Source: Tritrichomonas musculus (lineage: Eukaryota > Parabasalia > Tritrichomonadida > Tritrichomonadidae). From it: DNA of 64,000 nt. The notes beneath the pieces are model-generated. The model searched no databases. It was not told where the DNA came from and was given only the letters and a program-made list of their open reading frames with translations. The translations under genes were made by a program, and so were the position numbers. The stretch covers positions 310,001-374,000 of the forward strand of contig JAPFFF010000015.1 of assembly GCA_039105265.1 (NCBI GenBank), in the 5' to 3' direction. This document shows, in pieces, positions 49,701 to 59,588 of the stretch (position 1 is its first letter; every line of letters starts with the position of its first letter).

Positions 49701-52700
49701 CCAGTTTTTCTCATGCTGCAAACTTGATAATATAAGATTTTTATTTGACGATATTTCAGTACAGTTTGAAGGTATGATCAATTGTTGCCCTTCGATACTT
49801 CAGCATTTACTCGAACATAATTTTGAGGAGGTATTTCCAATCATCCTTCAAAAATCTCTTAAACCCAATGGAATAATTTGTATTAAGGCATTGGCACACT
49901 TCTTTCGTTCTTCTGATGAAGGATTCGAAATTTCTATATCAGATATGTTAACACAGCAGCAATGGGCAAATATTTGCCCAATAAAAAAATTATCCACAAA
50001 TCTGGAAGTAGTTTATGAAAATTGTGGATCATTTTTATTTGCTTGCATTTTATATATTATAATATCAGACTCAGATACTAAAATTGATATATTTATTTTA
50101 TTGATAACAATGACACCAATTCTACTTTTGTTTGAAGATGGTGGAAAAGTTGACAACACGAGTGATTTAATTTACAAAATAGCTCAAATATGCAGCAAAT
50201 TAGATCATCCATCATCAACAGATGAAACAGTGAGATTATTTGGACTTGACCAAATTCTTAGTGAAAAGTTTTCTTTTTGCACAGAACAACTATTTAAAGC
50301 GGCTTTTGATAATTTACCACTTTTCAAAGAAGATCAAATAAATCAAGTTCTATCATCAATTGTTCCATGGTTTTCAACAATACACTTTGATTATGAAGAA
50401 AGAGTCCTTTTTAAAAACACGGATACTTTCTTTCTCAATTTTTCTTGCTATACTTTTATTCAAAATCTTTCAACTTCTTTTTTACCAACGAAAGACCTCA
50501 GCAACATTATTTATGATGTTTGGAAAGTTTTGGTTATTACTGACAATAAACCAAACGATAACTTTCTACCAGTTTTACTGATTCTATTCGATCTTGGCGA
50601 AAATACCGAATCAATGGACGATCCATTAATTAATATCATATATTTTTTATCTACATTGAATCCGTCATTTGTATTGATGATTACCACTTCTAAGATCAGT
50701 TTCTCAGATTATTTCATGAAACATAAAAATACTAAAGAAAAAAAGAACCAAAACAATTACAGGTTCATTTTGAAATGCCTCATTCGTCTCTGCAAAGATT
50801 TTATTCAAGCGACTCTTCCTTATTTGAATATCATATTTGCTTTTTCTGTTATCTTTTATGAAATCTATTTTAACGAAATCATTGAACTTCTCAAAAGTGT
50901 CATAAATTCAATTAAACCATTCATTAAGAAAAAATCTAAGGAATCTTATGAAATACTTAAATGTTCAATCTATCAAGCCAAGAAAAAAAGAAAAATTGAT
51001 TCATTTCAAACTTTTTTAATTTCTTTTGATGAAAACGAAATCAATAGTCAATCTGTTGGTTTTAAAATGGAGCTCCTTCGATGGGGACTTTGCTGTGGTG
51101 ATCTTTCATTATCATCATCAGCATTAAATGCAAAACCAATAATTTATGATGACATAATCATCGGTCTTACAGCCAGAGCTCTCTCGAGCATATCTACTGC
51201 AATTATCAACACAGAACCAGATAAGAAACAAATATATTTTATTTACATCAAATCTGTAATTTCATTTTTATCTTCACTTTCAGCCGGGATAACAAATAAT
51301 GATCCAAGTAGCGCTCTCTTTTGGATTTCTTGCGAATTGTTAAAATGCTCTCATAGAGAAATATTCAATGAAGCCTTAAAACTTTTTGATAGCTTTGTAA
51401 GCGATGAGAGACTCTTTTCTTTAGTTAATGGATCTATTTCAATTGATCAAGTTGATGAATTGAGTAATGAGAAGAAAAAAAATGTTTTTACTGAAAAATC
51501 ACTTTTCAAGTATCATACATTATGGAACGAAGACTACGAAGGATGCGTAACATATATCCTTTTGAATGCAAATTCTGATTTTGAATTAGTTACAAATGTT
51601 TTACTCCATTTAATTCAAATCAAATATCCAAAATTGCTAAGTGATAAGAAGAATTGCTTGTCAATGATTTTACTTGTTTTATTACCATGCTTTTGGAATG
51701 AATTTGCAGCTTCAATTCAAATGCCATCGAAGAAAATTAAAGAAATTGAAAAATCATTCAATTCTATTCAAAAAATGATAGATAATTCAAATTCAAATCA
51801 ATTCTCACAATCATTTTTAGAATCTTTCGCCATTTTAAAAAATGCTTTTGATGCAATAAATAGAATAAAGTTGAGGGAAATGATGATCAATACAGCAGAT
51901 CTGCTAATTAAGGATATTGAAGATAGTGACACTCAAATAATAGCGTCTTTCTTTACAACCTCACTTGAATATGGGCCAAAAACAATGTTTATTCCTCTTG
52001 TTGTTATTGTTACTCATATTGCTAGAGCTTTTTTATCGATTCAAATTTATTTGAAAGAATTTACTTTTCTCCTTACAAAAAACGAAATAATTGCAACCGA
52101 AACAATAGAAAATTCATTTTCTTGTAGGAATAACGACGTTTATGAATTTATTTCTTTATTTAAGAAAAAGATTGGACCCAATAATAACATTGAAAATCCA
52201 AATGATAATGAAAGCAAATCTAATAATACTGATGATAAAGAAAAACATGCAAATGGCAATGATGACAAAACAAAAGAAAACAACAATATAAATAATAATA
52301 ATAATAATAATGAAAATGACAGTCACGATATTAATAATATTACTTATGATAACAACAATGAAGATGACTTTCCTGTTTTGAAATTTTTTGATAGAATTGT
52401 AGTTGTTCTTATTCCTCATTTATTTGAATCTAATGTTGGCTACCAAGTAAACTTTGAGTTCAGTGATTTAAATTCGTTTCCTCCTCTTTTGCCTTATGAT
52501 GAATCAATACTGGAAATTGAAAAATTTCAAAATCTTGAAAATTTTATTCAACAAATTGAAGTATATCCTCTTTCTGACTGGGAGCAAGCGATTTTGAAAA
52601 TGAAATTTTCTCTTTATGATGATAATTATGCTCCCCAAAAACTCATTGCAACAACTCCCGAAATAAATGTCAGTGAAATTTTAAATGAACAATTCAATAA

Positions 52701-52941
52701 AATAATTTCAAAATTTAATGAAATTTTTGCTTTTGAAGAAGAGGAAGAAAAAGATGACGAAGAAGAGGAAATTTCATTTAATTTTGCTAAATTTCAAGAT
52801 AAAAATTTATTCCTCAAAGGAGATGATGCTTACAATTTAGTTGCTATTCAAGCATTTAACTTTGTGCCTTCAATTGATTTGGCAAATTCAATAGGCGATG
52901 ACCTTTTTGACGAATTCAACAGTCAAGAAGACAATTTTTAG
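46759..52941 (+). CDS. Furry/Tao3/Mor2-like giant HEAT-repeat protein
   Basis: A 2,060-aa protein from the ATG at 46759; the frame upstream begins only at a TTG. It is almost wholly helical with HEAT-like pairs. Furry-type features include VHREIRKASLKLIRALGRL (~residues 412-430), and KMELLRWGLCCGDLSLSSSA (~1435-1454) like the WALTC/CRS segment of Furry/Tao3 proteins. Residues ~490-690 are an inserted low-complexity region ending in ten NLNSATPQ repeats, and ~1815-1875 is Asn/Asp-rich. In other eukaryotes these proteins scaffold NDR/LATS kinases with Mob1 to control cell shape and polarity. Assignment is by eye from divergent motifs; another HEAT scaffold is possible. Confidence 0.6.
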   Translation: MKNLTFFVQQFEESEKNDLINNAKKLLQELICKDEINTLPFYRYQPFFFSTSHLCVETSLCDRIFNACYNSRFLFETKSNNNILISLITQIASLDFIHFVDNYVPLMIKSEDNMGFIFAKVATIILNPLSCFLHHIASFQKNIQYKKKYDFFNLQSPDFDTPIGKALTRFRSIIVNQILELKKTQNKHAIYEPSKSIYTNSILHPYKHSEISFNSNTDEILLGHPDQSEILYICSFFLNQEMFTKEKKYAFFDDDIVSSWETYYKEITGFDIHQKNDNIPLFHMKTSDNYPVLFHFLKLIPFLGLSSLQLIINDEMELITKILGEDLISASFYQNLCQILLLTDEKFPSRLFEAILIVSEKLRDLSNNQYHTFIHSIYRFIEILCFHENCRISEHHITQLNSLALVSFCSVHREIRKASLKLIRALGRLDPKISPIWNFIESNGELFDNFISDFFEKYQKMSSVISPAKIRPKEKLSLDIALSSQSPTLWQIFLAAFGKAAAVTLDRQVIAKFKEKAASACAPPLSQMELQLKMSQNSSANLNLSTYISAYFSLNSFIDQASSASQSPMQNLAAHSSSFSVASPGSVANYCSATPQRPYARSVASPNSAANLNSATPQNLNSATPQNLNSVTPQNLNSATPQNLNSVTPQNLNSATPQNLNSATPQNLNSATPQNLNSATPQNLNSATPQKTNLNSITTPSSIASQNSFSSSSPITISSSKLNSFYNSSRIFISPSANDDNLYLSKDARSSSELESGTTFDTQFCIQAATLLVPLTQVDDATNSKAIQMIFFYLKTYHSSKLLDSLLIMTHELPTRTIDSILNILLEMQDNVDNLFTQLILLWSISRSIFSIDFIGSEIMIDKFIEVFLNTTIYMTNNGLLFFTLKTTLSRNEEKIMTDYAVPLTIYTTVCYRIFYFLWDKLKSAKNECFPCRAYVNTSEHKELLKFSLLYMPLLNMALFENKSNALYGDRLKSYSIQTLSQFFSCCKLDNIRFLFDDISVQFEGMINCCPSILQHLLEHNFEEVFPIILQKSLKPNGIICIKALAHFFRSSDEGFEISISDMLTQQQWANICPIKKLSTNLEVVYENCGSFLFACILYIIISDSDTKIDIFILLITMTPILLLFEDGGKVDNTSDLIYKIAQICSKLDHPSSTDETVRLFGLDQILSEKFSFCTEQLFKAAFDNLPLFKEDQINQVLSSIVPWFSTIHFDYEERVLFKNTDTFFLNFSCYTFIQNLSTSFLPTKDLSNIIYDVWKVLVITDNKPNDNFLPVLLILFDLGENTESMDDPLINIIYFLSTLNPSFVLMITTSKISFSDYFMKHKNTKEKKNQNNYRFILKCLIRLCKDFIQATLPYLNIIFAFSVIFYEIYFNEIIELLKSVINSIKPFIKKKSKESYEILKCSIYQAKKKRKIDSFQTFLISFDENEINSQSVGFKMELLRWGLCCGDLSLSSSALNAKPIIYDDIIIGLTARALSSISTAIINTEPDKKQIYFIYIKSVISFLSSLSAGITNNDPSSALFWISCELLKCSHREIFNEALKLFDSFVSDERLFSLVNGSISIDQVDELSNEKKKNVFTEKSLFKYHTLWNEDYEGCVTYILLNANSDFELVTNVLLHLIQIKYPKLLSDKKNCLSMILLVLLPCFWNEFAASIQMPSKKIKEIEKSFNSIQKMIDNSNSNQFSQSFLESFAILKNAFDAINRIKLREMMINTADLLIKDIEDSDTQIIASFFTTSLEYGPKTMFIPLVVIVTHIARAFLSIQIYLKEFTFLLTKNEIIATETIENSFSCRNNDVYEFISLFKKKIGPNNNIENPNDNESKSNNTDDKEKHANGNDDKTKENNNINNNNNNNENDSHDINNITYDNNNEDDFPVLKFFDRIVVVLIPHLFESNVGYQVNFEFSDLNSFPPLLPYDESILEIEKFQNLENFIQQIEVYPLSDWEQAILKMKFSLYDDNYAPQKLIATTPEINVSEILNEQFNKIISKFNEIFAFEEEEEKDDEEEEISFNFAKFQDKNLFLKGDDAYNLVAIQAFNFVPSIDLANSIGDDLFDEFNSQEDNF
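48589..48828 (+). repeat. Coding minisatellite: ten 24-bp units (NLNSATPQ)
   Basis: Ten tandem units of AATCTAAATTCAGCTACACC plus ACAG within the Furry-like gene, encoding residues ~611-690. Units 3 and 5 have GTT instead of GCT (Val for Ala), otherwise they are nearly identical at the DNA level. Unit length is a multiple of three, so copy-number change keeps the frame. Confidence 0.95.
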
Positions 52942-53235
52942 TTTTATAATCATGATTCTGCTTTTATGCTTTTTTTTGTTTGTAAATGTTTGTAATTTTA
53001 ATTAATTTTTTTTTTTTATATATTATTTATATTATTAATTTCTACAAATATATAATTTGCAACCAATATTAGTATACAATTCTTTTGAACAAAAAGAAAA
53101 TCATATTATTAACAACCTTTTTGTAAAAATATAATATAAGCAAAATATGATATTAAAATTAAAATATACTAACAAGAATAATATTAAAAGGAATCGTTTA
53201 AAGAAGTAAAAACAAATATAAATTTATATAATATT

Positions 53236-54147
53236 CTATAAATCTGTCTTATCATTATAAAATGGTGAATGTTTCTTATTTTCCGAATTATTAATAAGAG
53301 CCATGCTTTCTTCTGGGACTTTTTGTTTCGATGTTGCTTTATCATGAACATTAATGGCCATTCCAGTTGCAATTAAAAATATAGCAACTGCGTGCCACAT
53401 AGTGAATTTTTTATCTTTGAAAATAATGAAGCTTAGAATGACCGTCAAAGCTTTTCTAAGTGATGTTACCATAACAGTGAGAAGAGAACCAAAAACTTTC
53501 ATATTAAGATAAACAAATTGAATTCCTATTGCTCCAAGGGATGAGAAAAATAATACGTAGGGTACACAGCTTGGGTTGCTTACCATTCTCTCTATGCCTT
53601 TGGACATTTGACCAGTAAAAACAGATAATATTCCCATCATAAGGGCTCCAGTACTATAAAGCATTGAGATTAGCTCATCTTGAGAAGCACCATATTGAGA
53701 CATGACTTTATCTTCCATATTTGATGCAACAGCTCCAAAAATAAGCGAAAAAGAAATTGTTATTATACCTGGCATATCAAACTTATTTTTACCTTTGAAG
53801 TCTCCTAAAGATATTCCAATGAGGCCCATAACCATAAAAATAACAGAAACTACTTCTGATAATTGCGGTTTCTTTTTGAGAAAGATAATATTACCTATCA
53901 TAACTGGAATTAATTTGGAAGATTTGAATAGGACACTTGTCGCATAACTTAATCGAAGAGTTGCAAAGTTTGTTAGACCCATCGATAGGGCTAAGGCGAG
54001 ACTAGTAATAATATACGATTTTAAAGGCGATTTTAACGTAATTCGACCTGAAATCAATTTTAGTAATGTTGGAAACGAAAGAGCTGCATAACCAACGAAT
54101 TGAATAAAAGTGAGAAAAACTGATTCTTGGAAACGATAATGCTTCAT
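53236..54147 (-). CDS. SLC35B-type nucleotide-sugar/PAPS transporter
   Basis: The ATG-initiated part is 303 aa with about eight or nine hydrophobic segments. The motif SYATSVLFKSSKLIPVMIG (residues 67-85) corresponds to the conserved NYPTQVIFKSCKLIPVM-type signature of UDP-galactose/PAPS transporters of the SLC35B/UAA group. The C-terminal ~30 residues are polar and Lys-rich, cytosolic as usual. The family exchanges nucleotide sugars or PAPS for nucleotide monophosphates across the Golgi or ER membrane. Substrate cannot be told from sequence; SLC35B2/B3 (PAPS) or B1 are the nearest types. The first conserved TM lies upstream of this ATG (see 54148-54294), so the real protein is probably ~50 residues longer. 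Confidence 0.88.
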   Translation of the reverse strand: MKHYRFQESVFLTFIQFVGYAALSFPTLLKLISGRITLKSPLKSYIITSLALALSMGLTNFATLRLSYATSVLFKSSKLIPVMIGNIIFLKKKPQLSEVVSVIFMVMGLIGISLGDFKGKNKFDMPGIITISFSLIFGAVASNMEDKVMSQYGASQDELISMLYSTGALMMGILSVFTGQMSKGIERMVSNPSCVPYVLFFSSLGAIGIQFVYLNMKVFGSLLTVMVTSLRKALTVILSFIIFKDKKFTMWHAVAIFLIATGMAINVHDKATSKQKVPEESMALINNSENKKHSPFYNDKTDL

Positions 54148-54294
54148 TAAGTGCTCATGGGCAATACCTTGAAGAAGAAACCCACCAAAAATACCAATAG
54201 AACATACAAGTAATATAACCCATTTTGGCCATGAGGTTACAGACAGACAAAATAGATGGGCTTCGTCACAGGGCGGTGAAGGAAATCGCGTTAT
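54148..54294 (-). other. Conserved upstream extension of the transporter frame without ATG
   Basis: The same frame stays open from 54147 upstream to a TGA at 54324-54322. It encodes SLC35B-like N-terminal sequence: PSPPCDEAHLFCL, then WPKWVILLVCSIGIFGGF, then LQGIAHEHL just before the first ATG. No ATG occurs in it. The most plausible start is the codon ATA at 54294-54292, one base from ATG, lying 2 nt after a TTTTCAA initiator-like motif. Confidence 0.65.
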
Positions 54295-54324
54295 TTTGAA
54301 AAGTAAAAAAAAAAATTTTGGTCA

Positions 54325-55412
54325 ATTAATTTTAATTCGTTACTTTTTAAAAATATATATTCAATTTTCTAAAAGGTTTGTATTCAAAAAATAAAGCAAT
54401 ATCTTATATATAACAAAAAGTTCCGCTTTTTACATTTTGAATTTTTCATCAATACATGAATATCTTTTAATTTATTTTTATTTCCTCTTTAAATAGTATT
54501 CAGTGATCAGATAAATCAAGAAAAATGCATTAAGCTTGTTGCTTAAATTTATTGAGCATTTTGGCCTAAATATCTAATATATTCTTTTGGGATGAATTAG
54601 CGGAAAACACCATATTTTACATATGAATTTATTTATTTTATTTACATGCATCTTTAATATAATGATATTTTCCAAATAAAACAATATCAAAATGATATTT
54701 TCAGGTTTTTCATTCATACCTTAGTCTTGCAGATATAAATATATTTTGGGCATAATGAGAAATAAATATTTAAAGAAGAAACAAAAAAAAAAAAAAGTAT
54801 TATAATAGTAATACTTTATGAGATTTTTTAATAACGATTAATGAACACATCATTTTAATTAGTTTTTCTTTACATATCTGTAGTTTTACATTCAGAAGAA
54901 TAAATAAATACATTCTTTGAAAATATTCTATAAATCTATCGTTCAGTCTTTTCCTATCAAAGGTATTTTCTATAACTTTGCTATAATAAAATATATTTCT
55001 TAACAATTATAAATATATTCTTTTATTTAAATTTTAACGGTAAAAATTAAGATATATTTATTTTAATAATAAAAATATATTCTATGATTTATTGATCGTC
55101 GTCATAAAAATATTGACCTTTCAGGAAAATTGTGAATTTTTTTTTTTATAATGTTCAATTCAGTAATCATCAGATGATTACGCGTTCTCAAACTCCATCA
55201 ACTTTAATAATTGAATAAGCATTTCAAATTTGAAGGAAAATGATGTAAAGCTTTCAATTTTGAAAAATAAGAATTAAAATATCTCGTTATTTTATAAATT
55301 ATTTCTAAATATAATCGAATTTATATCTTAAAAAATAGTTTATATTTTTTAAATCAAAATAAATAGATGAATAAATTAATATTGAGGATTTTTTTTTTTA
55401 AAAAATTGTTAA
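54325..55412. other. Intergenic, no gene
   Basis: AT-rich spacer upstream of the transporter. The only ORF of any length (54800-55006, minus) is Ile/Lys-rich and looks spurious. No RNA gene seen. Confidence 0.45.
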
Positions 55413-56158
55413 GGGAGCAGTCTCATTTTGAATTTTATATATTTTCCACAATTCTTGAATAAGAAATAAATTGAATTTTTTTCAATCAATAAAATAGATA
55501 TATACATATTTCATATATTATTAGTTTTCATAAACATCAGAGAATATATATATATAAAAACAAATCATAGAATTCATTAGACATGATAAATATTCCTTTA
55601 TTTTTTTGGCATCAACAATTTTGAAGATTATTATTTTAGACATATCTTTTTAAATAAACAATAAAATGATTAAACATTTTCTCAACTTATAAAATGATCA
55701 TCTACTAAGGTATTTAAACTGTATTACTTTTAGTTATCTCTAAGATGTAATTTGTATAAATCAAAAAAGTCATACCATAAAAACGCTTAATTACGATGTA
55801 ATTTATTCGATTTACCTTAAATGCATGATAGGTTTTTATATTTCTATATATTATTTATATATAATATAAATATCGGTAAAAAAAAGTTGAGAATGCATTT
55901 AAGTAAATTATTGATTTTTCATTGAGATGTTTTTAAAATAAAATTATTCAAAATTACTGGTGTCAAAAAATTAAGAGAATATTCATCATGTCTAATGAAT
56001 TCTATGATTTGTTTTTTTATATATATTCTCTGATGTTTATGAAAACTAATAATAAATGAAATATGTATATATCTATTTTATTGATTGAAAAAAATTCAAA
56101 TTATTTCCTATTCAAAAAATGTGAAAAATTTATTTAAATTCAAAATGAGACTGCTCCC
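55413..56158. mobile_element. Foldback-type element, 746 bp, ~205-bp inverted arms, TTAA ends
   Basis: The left arm (about 55413-55620) and right arm (about 55950-56158) are long inverted copies, matching closely from GGGAGCAGTCTCATTTTGAA through TCAATCAATAAAATAGATAT and ATTCATTAGACATGAT. TTAA sits at both outer borders (55409-55412, 56159-56162). TTAA is the piggyBac target, but the palindrome could also be part of the arms, and a shorter TA target is not excluded. The ~320-bp centre has no ORF. Confidence 0.75.
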
Positions 56159-56162
56159 TTAA

Positions 56163-56687
56163 CGGAATACTTTTCTACCCTTCTGCAATTATTTTTTTTT
56201 TTATAAAAAAAAAAAGTTAAAAATAACAAAAATGCATAAAAACATAAAAATAAAAAGATTTAAATGGTTTATTATATTCAAATAGTAAAAATGATGGTAA
56301 AATAGTAATAGTATAAGGATAATTTTGGGTAATTTTTTTCACATATCTTCGAAGAATTTGCAAGGAAATGACGTATAATTATGATTTTGAACAGATATTT
56401 GTGGCTATTTAGGGATTGCAGATGAAATAATTTCATCATCATATCAATCTAGTCTTATTGTTGCTGTTTATAGCAAATATGTTCTTTTATGATGCTTATG
56501 TTTGCTTATAAGTGGTAAGGAAAGGCCACTTTTCGATTTCTTAGTTAATCCTTGAAAAGGAAACTATGGCTATTTATAAATAAACGGTCTCCTTCGTTAC
56601 AATTTTTACGGAATAAGAAATTTATCAAATATTCTGATAATCCTAAACGTACAATTTTCATATCGTATCATCATCGACCCTAATTCT
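56163..56687. other. Upstream region of the coiled-coil gene
   Basis: AT-rich, becoming less so from ~56,400. A TTTCATATCG initiator-like motif occurs near 56,657 and TATCATCATCG near 56,667, within 30 nt of the ATG. No gene seen. Confidence 0.4.
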
Positions 56688-57827
56688 ATGTCTTTCGAAA
56701 TCGACGATTTAGCAGATGATAACTATTCCTATCCTTTTCTTCCTATCCAAAATGACCCAAATGAAAATGATGAGCAAGAAATAGAGACTCTTCAGAATCA
56801 AATTGAAGAAATGAATAGTTTCTTGCAAACTGTTCATTTACATTCAGATGATCGCCAACAACGCTACATTAATGCTATTGATAAGCTTAAAAAGAGCATT
56901 GAAGATGAAAAAGTTAAACTTGCACTTGCTCTTGAAAAACAAATTGAGAGTCAGAATGCTGAAATTCAAGAAATTCTTGCATCTCAAGAAAATGAAATAA
57001 ATTATTTCCTAAGTGGTGCACAAGCCATTGAAAATGATTCAAAAAATTGGCAAACGATTTCCAACGATTTAAATTCACTTGGAAACAATATTGAAAAGAT
57101 TGAGCTTCAGAAAAGCATTAATAGAGTTCAAGGAGAAAGCAATGATTTAGAATTCACAAGGTTTACTCAAACACAAGACAGAAAAACATTAAGAAAACAC
57201 ATTTTGCAGACCCAAGAACGAAAAATCAAATCTCTTCAAGATGAAATCAATAGATATAAATCAATGCAAAGACAAGAAGATTCACAATTCGCTGATTTTT
57301 TAAATGACAACGCAATTTCTCAAGAATCTAGCGAAAAAACACAAAAAGTTCTTGTAGAAAGGATGAATTATGAAATGAAGCAAAGAGAAGACATATTTAA
57401 TTCTCATTTAAAAGTTGTTCAGCAACAAATTAACAAGGAAAATCAAAAAACAGAAAATGATAATCGTTTGACCAAAGAAACACTCGATTCTTTACTTAAC
57501 TTGCGAAAATCAACTTCACAAAGATGCATGAAACAATTATCTGAAACAACTTATGATATTAATCGCATTCAACATTTACTTGAAAAACAAAATGAAGCAG
57601 AAGAATCAAAAACACAGATGACCACAAGTTCTTATTCAAAAACCCAAAATCTCCAAAGGCAGAATGCTTTACTCAAGCAAAAAATTAGCCAAGTTGCTTC
57701 TGAAATTGAATTAATACAAGTCAATCTCAAGAAATGCTCGCTTGAATTAAAACGTTCTCAAACACCAAGAAAATCTGATCAATATCAATTAGGTGCAAAA
57801 AAATCATTATTTTATAGCACTTCCTAA
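56688..57827 (+). CDS. Coiled-coil protein, function unknown
   Basis: A 379-aa protein from the ATG at 56688. After an acidic N-terminus (~30 residues), the chain is almost continuous coiled coil to residue ~355: IETLQNQIEEMNSFLQTV, the TQERKIKSLQDEINRYKSM segment, and a final QNALLKQKISQVASEIELI helix. The C-terminus is Lys/Ser-rich. No motor, kinase or targeting motif. Likely a filament- or scaffold-forming cytoskeletal protein, on structure alone. Confidence 0.75.
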   Translation: MSFEIDDLADDNYSYPFLPIQNDPNENDEQEIETLQNQIEEMNSFLQTVHLHSDDRQQRYINAIDKLKKSIEDEKVKLALALEKQIESQNAEIQEILASQENEINYFLSGAQAIENDSKNWQTISNDLNSLGNNIEKIELQKSINRVQGESNDLEFTRFTQTQDRKTLRKHILQTQERKIKSLQDEINRYKSMQRQEDSQFADFLNDNAISQESSEKTQKVLVERMNYEMKQREDIFNSHLKVVQQQINKENQKTENDNRLTKETLDSLLNLRKSTSQRCMKQLSETTYDINRIQHLLEKQNEAEESKTQMTTSSYSKTQNLQRQNALLKQKISQVASEIELIQVNLKKCSLELKRSQTPRKSDQYQLGAKKSLFYSTS

Positions 57828-58793
57828 AAGATTTTTATTAAAATATATTTTCATTAATATTTAAACCATTTAAGCAACGCATAACCATTTTTTTAATTGC
57901 TTAAGATTCGCAAATACTTATATTGAGAATTTTTATATTTTTTGTTTAATAAATAGAGATAAATTATTTCTTTCTTTTGACTTTATTTAGACTTATATCA
58001 AAAATATTATTATTCAAATATTTAGATCTATAGATATATAAACTCATTTGTATGAAAATATATAATCTCTACTTAAATAGAATTTACAAATAGAATTAAG
58101 CAAAAAGTGATCAAATTATTTTGTAATTCTCTGAATTTTTATCATATAAGTTTTATGATAAAACTCTAAACCAGTTTTTTTTATTACAAATAATAAACTA
58201 ATTGCAAATGGATCCATTTTAGCTCAAATACTTATTGAAGGAAAAAAGAACTAAAATGCTTAAAATATATAAGCAAATAAAATATTTATTTACAACTCTT
58301 AAACTTTTAAACATTTGTAAGATTGTTTGGGAGTTTTGTATAGATTTAGATTAATAAAACTTTTTGATAAATTATCATTATTTTTTCTATTTATAAAATT
58401 TAGTTTTATTTTAATAGCAAATTACGCATAATAATGCAATAATCCATAATCAAAAAACATAATGCCAATTCTTCAAAAAGTTGAAATAAATTTCATTGAA
58501 TGAAATTCATTCATCCTATAATTTTAAATTTGTATATCGATCACCTATGAAAATCTATTCAAATAATTCAATAAAACGTTGAAAAGTTGAGGAGAAAAAT
58601 AATGAATAATTGATTTTGGAAAATCATATTATCCATTATGATTTTTATTAAATGCAGAAGATAAGTTCATTTAATATTTACTTATCTTCTGCATATCACA
58701 AAATAAAAAAAAATGTCTATAAATGAGGAATGAAAATTCACATTTTAATCTGTTTGATAACATAATAAAAAATAATAAAAAATAAAATTGTAG
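57828..58793. other. Convergent intergenic region with a 14-bp perfect stem-loop
   Basis: No gene. ATGCAGAAGATAAG (58652-58665) and its exact reverse complement (58681-58694) form a 14-bp stem with a 15-nt loop. It lies ~100 bp past the stop of the Myb gene on the minus strand, so in its 3' region if transcription continues that far. Confidence 0.6.
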
Positions 58794-59588
58794 TCAAGAT
58801 GCAAATGATTCAATACTATTGAGTTGAGAAATCTGTGGAATACGAGCAGAACAAAGTGCAATTTTCATTTGATTTGATTCATCAAAAAAAGTATGAATTG
58901 AAGGAAGTATAATTCTTTGCTTTTCTTCAAGAATTATGGAAGGAGGAGAACAAATTTCGATTTTTGAATTTGGAAATTGCGCAATTGTTTCATACTTTAA
59001 TGTTTCACTTCCAGTCATTAGTTTATAATGATACCTACATTGAACATCACTTCGAATTTTCATTTTGGCAGCAATTGAAGCCCAGCTTTTATACTCTCCA
59101 GAATTAACAAGCTTTAGTAAAAGCTCTTCTTCTTCAGGTAGCCATTTATCTTTTTTTATTTCAGGATTGAGACCGCGTGCCCATCTCTGACAACATTGGC
59201 CTTTTGATCTATTATTTCCAACAAATGTTGCTACAGCCATCCAATTATTACATCCATATCTATGAATAGCTGCTAATAATCTTCTATCCTCATAACTGGT
59301 CCAGTGTCTCGATTTATTGACATATTGAAATCTTTTGCCAACTGAATCAGGAATAGGTTGTTCAGGAGTCTGTAATATGGCTAGTATTCTATTTAATGGC
59401 TTTTTACTACCGATTGTTCTCATAAAAATTGGGCTTGTCTCTTTGAAAGTTAACCGATTAGATAAAAACATTGATAATGCTGACTCGAGAGCTTGCTGAT
59501 CAGAAGAAGACAAATTTGGGTAACCATCATGAACATATTGCATACCTACTGCAATAAGTGGAGATGATTGTATCATTGTATCTGTCAT
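58794..59588 (-). CDS. Two-repeat Myb DNA-binding protein, C-terminal type
   Basis: A 264-aa protein. The ATG at 59588 is chosen; the frame upstream opens only at a TTG and would add a Phe homopolymer from a T run. Residues 1-90 have an N-terminal helical region with no known motif. Myb repeat 1 covers ~93-141 with Trp96, Trp116 and Trp136. Repeat 2 covers ~146-192 with Trp149, Trp169 and Tyr188. Recognition helices read RSKGQCCQRW and RSDVQCRYHY, closer to SNAPc/DMP-type than to c-Myb. The C-terminal ~70 residues are Ile/Pro/Ser-rich. Role: sequence-specific transcription factor, targets unknown. Confidence 0.9.
   Translation of the reverse strand: MTDTMIQSSPLIAVGMQYVHDGYPNLSSSDQQALESALSMFLSNRLTFKETSPIFMRTIGSKKPLNRILAILQTPEQPIPDSVGKRFQYVNKSRHWTSYEDRRLLAAIHRYGCNNWMAVATFVGNNRSKGQCCQRWARGLNPEIKKDKWLPEEEELLLKLVNSGEYKSWASIAAKMKIRSDVQCRYHYKLMTGSETLKYETIAQFPNSKIEICSPPSIILEEKQRIILPSIHTFFDESNQMKIALCSARIPQISQLNSIESFAS

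Noticed and set aside
52156-52419. Minus-strand Ile-rich ORF
   Set aside because: Antisense of the Asn/Asp-rich stretch of the Furry-like protein; composition explained by AAT/GAT codons.
54800-55006. 68-codon minus-strand ORF
   Set aside because: Isolated, Ile/Lys-rich, no conserved pattern, no upstream promoter-like motif.
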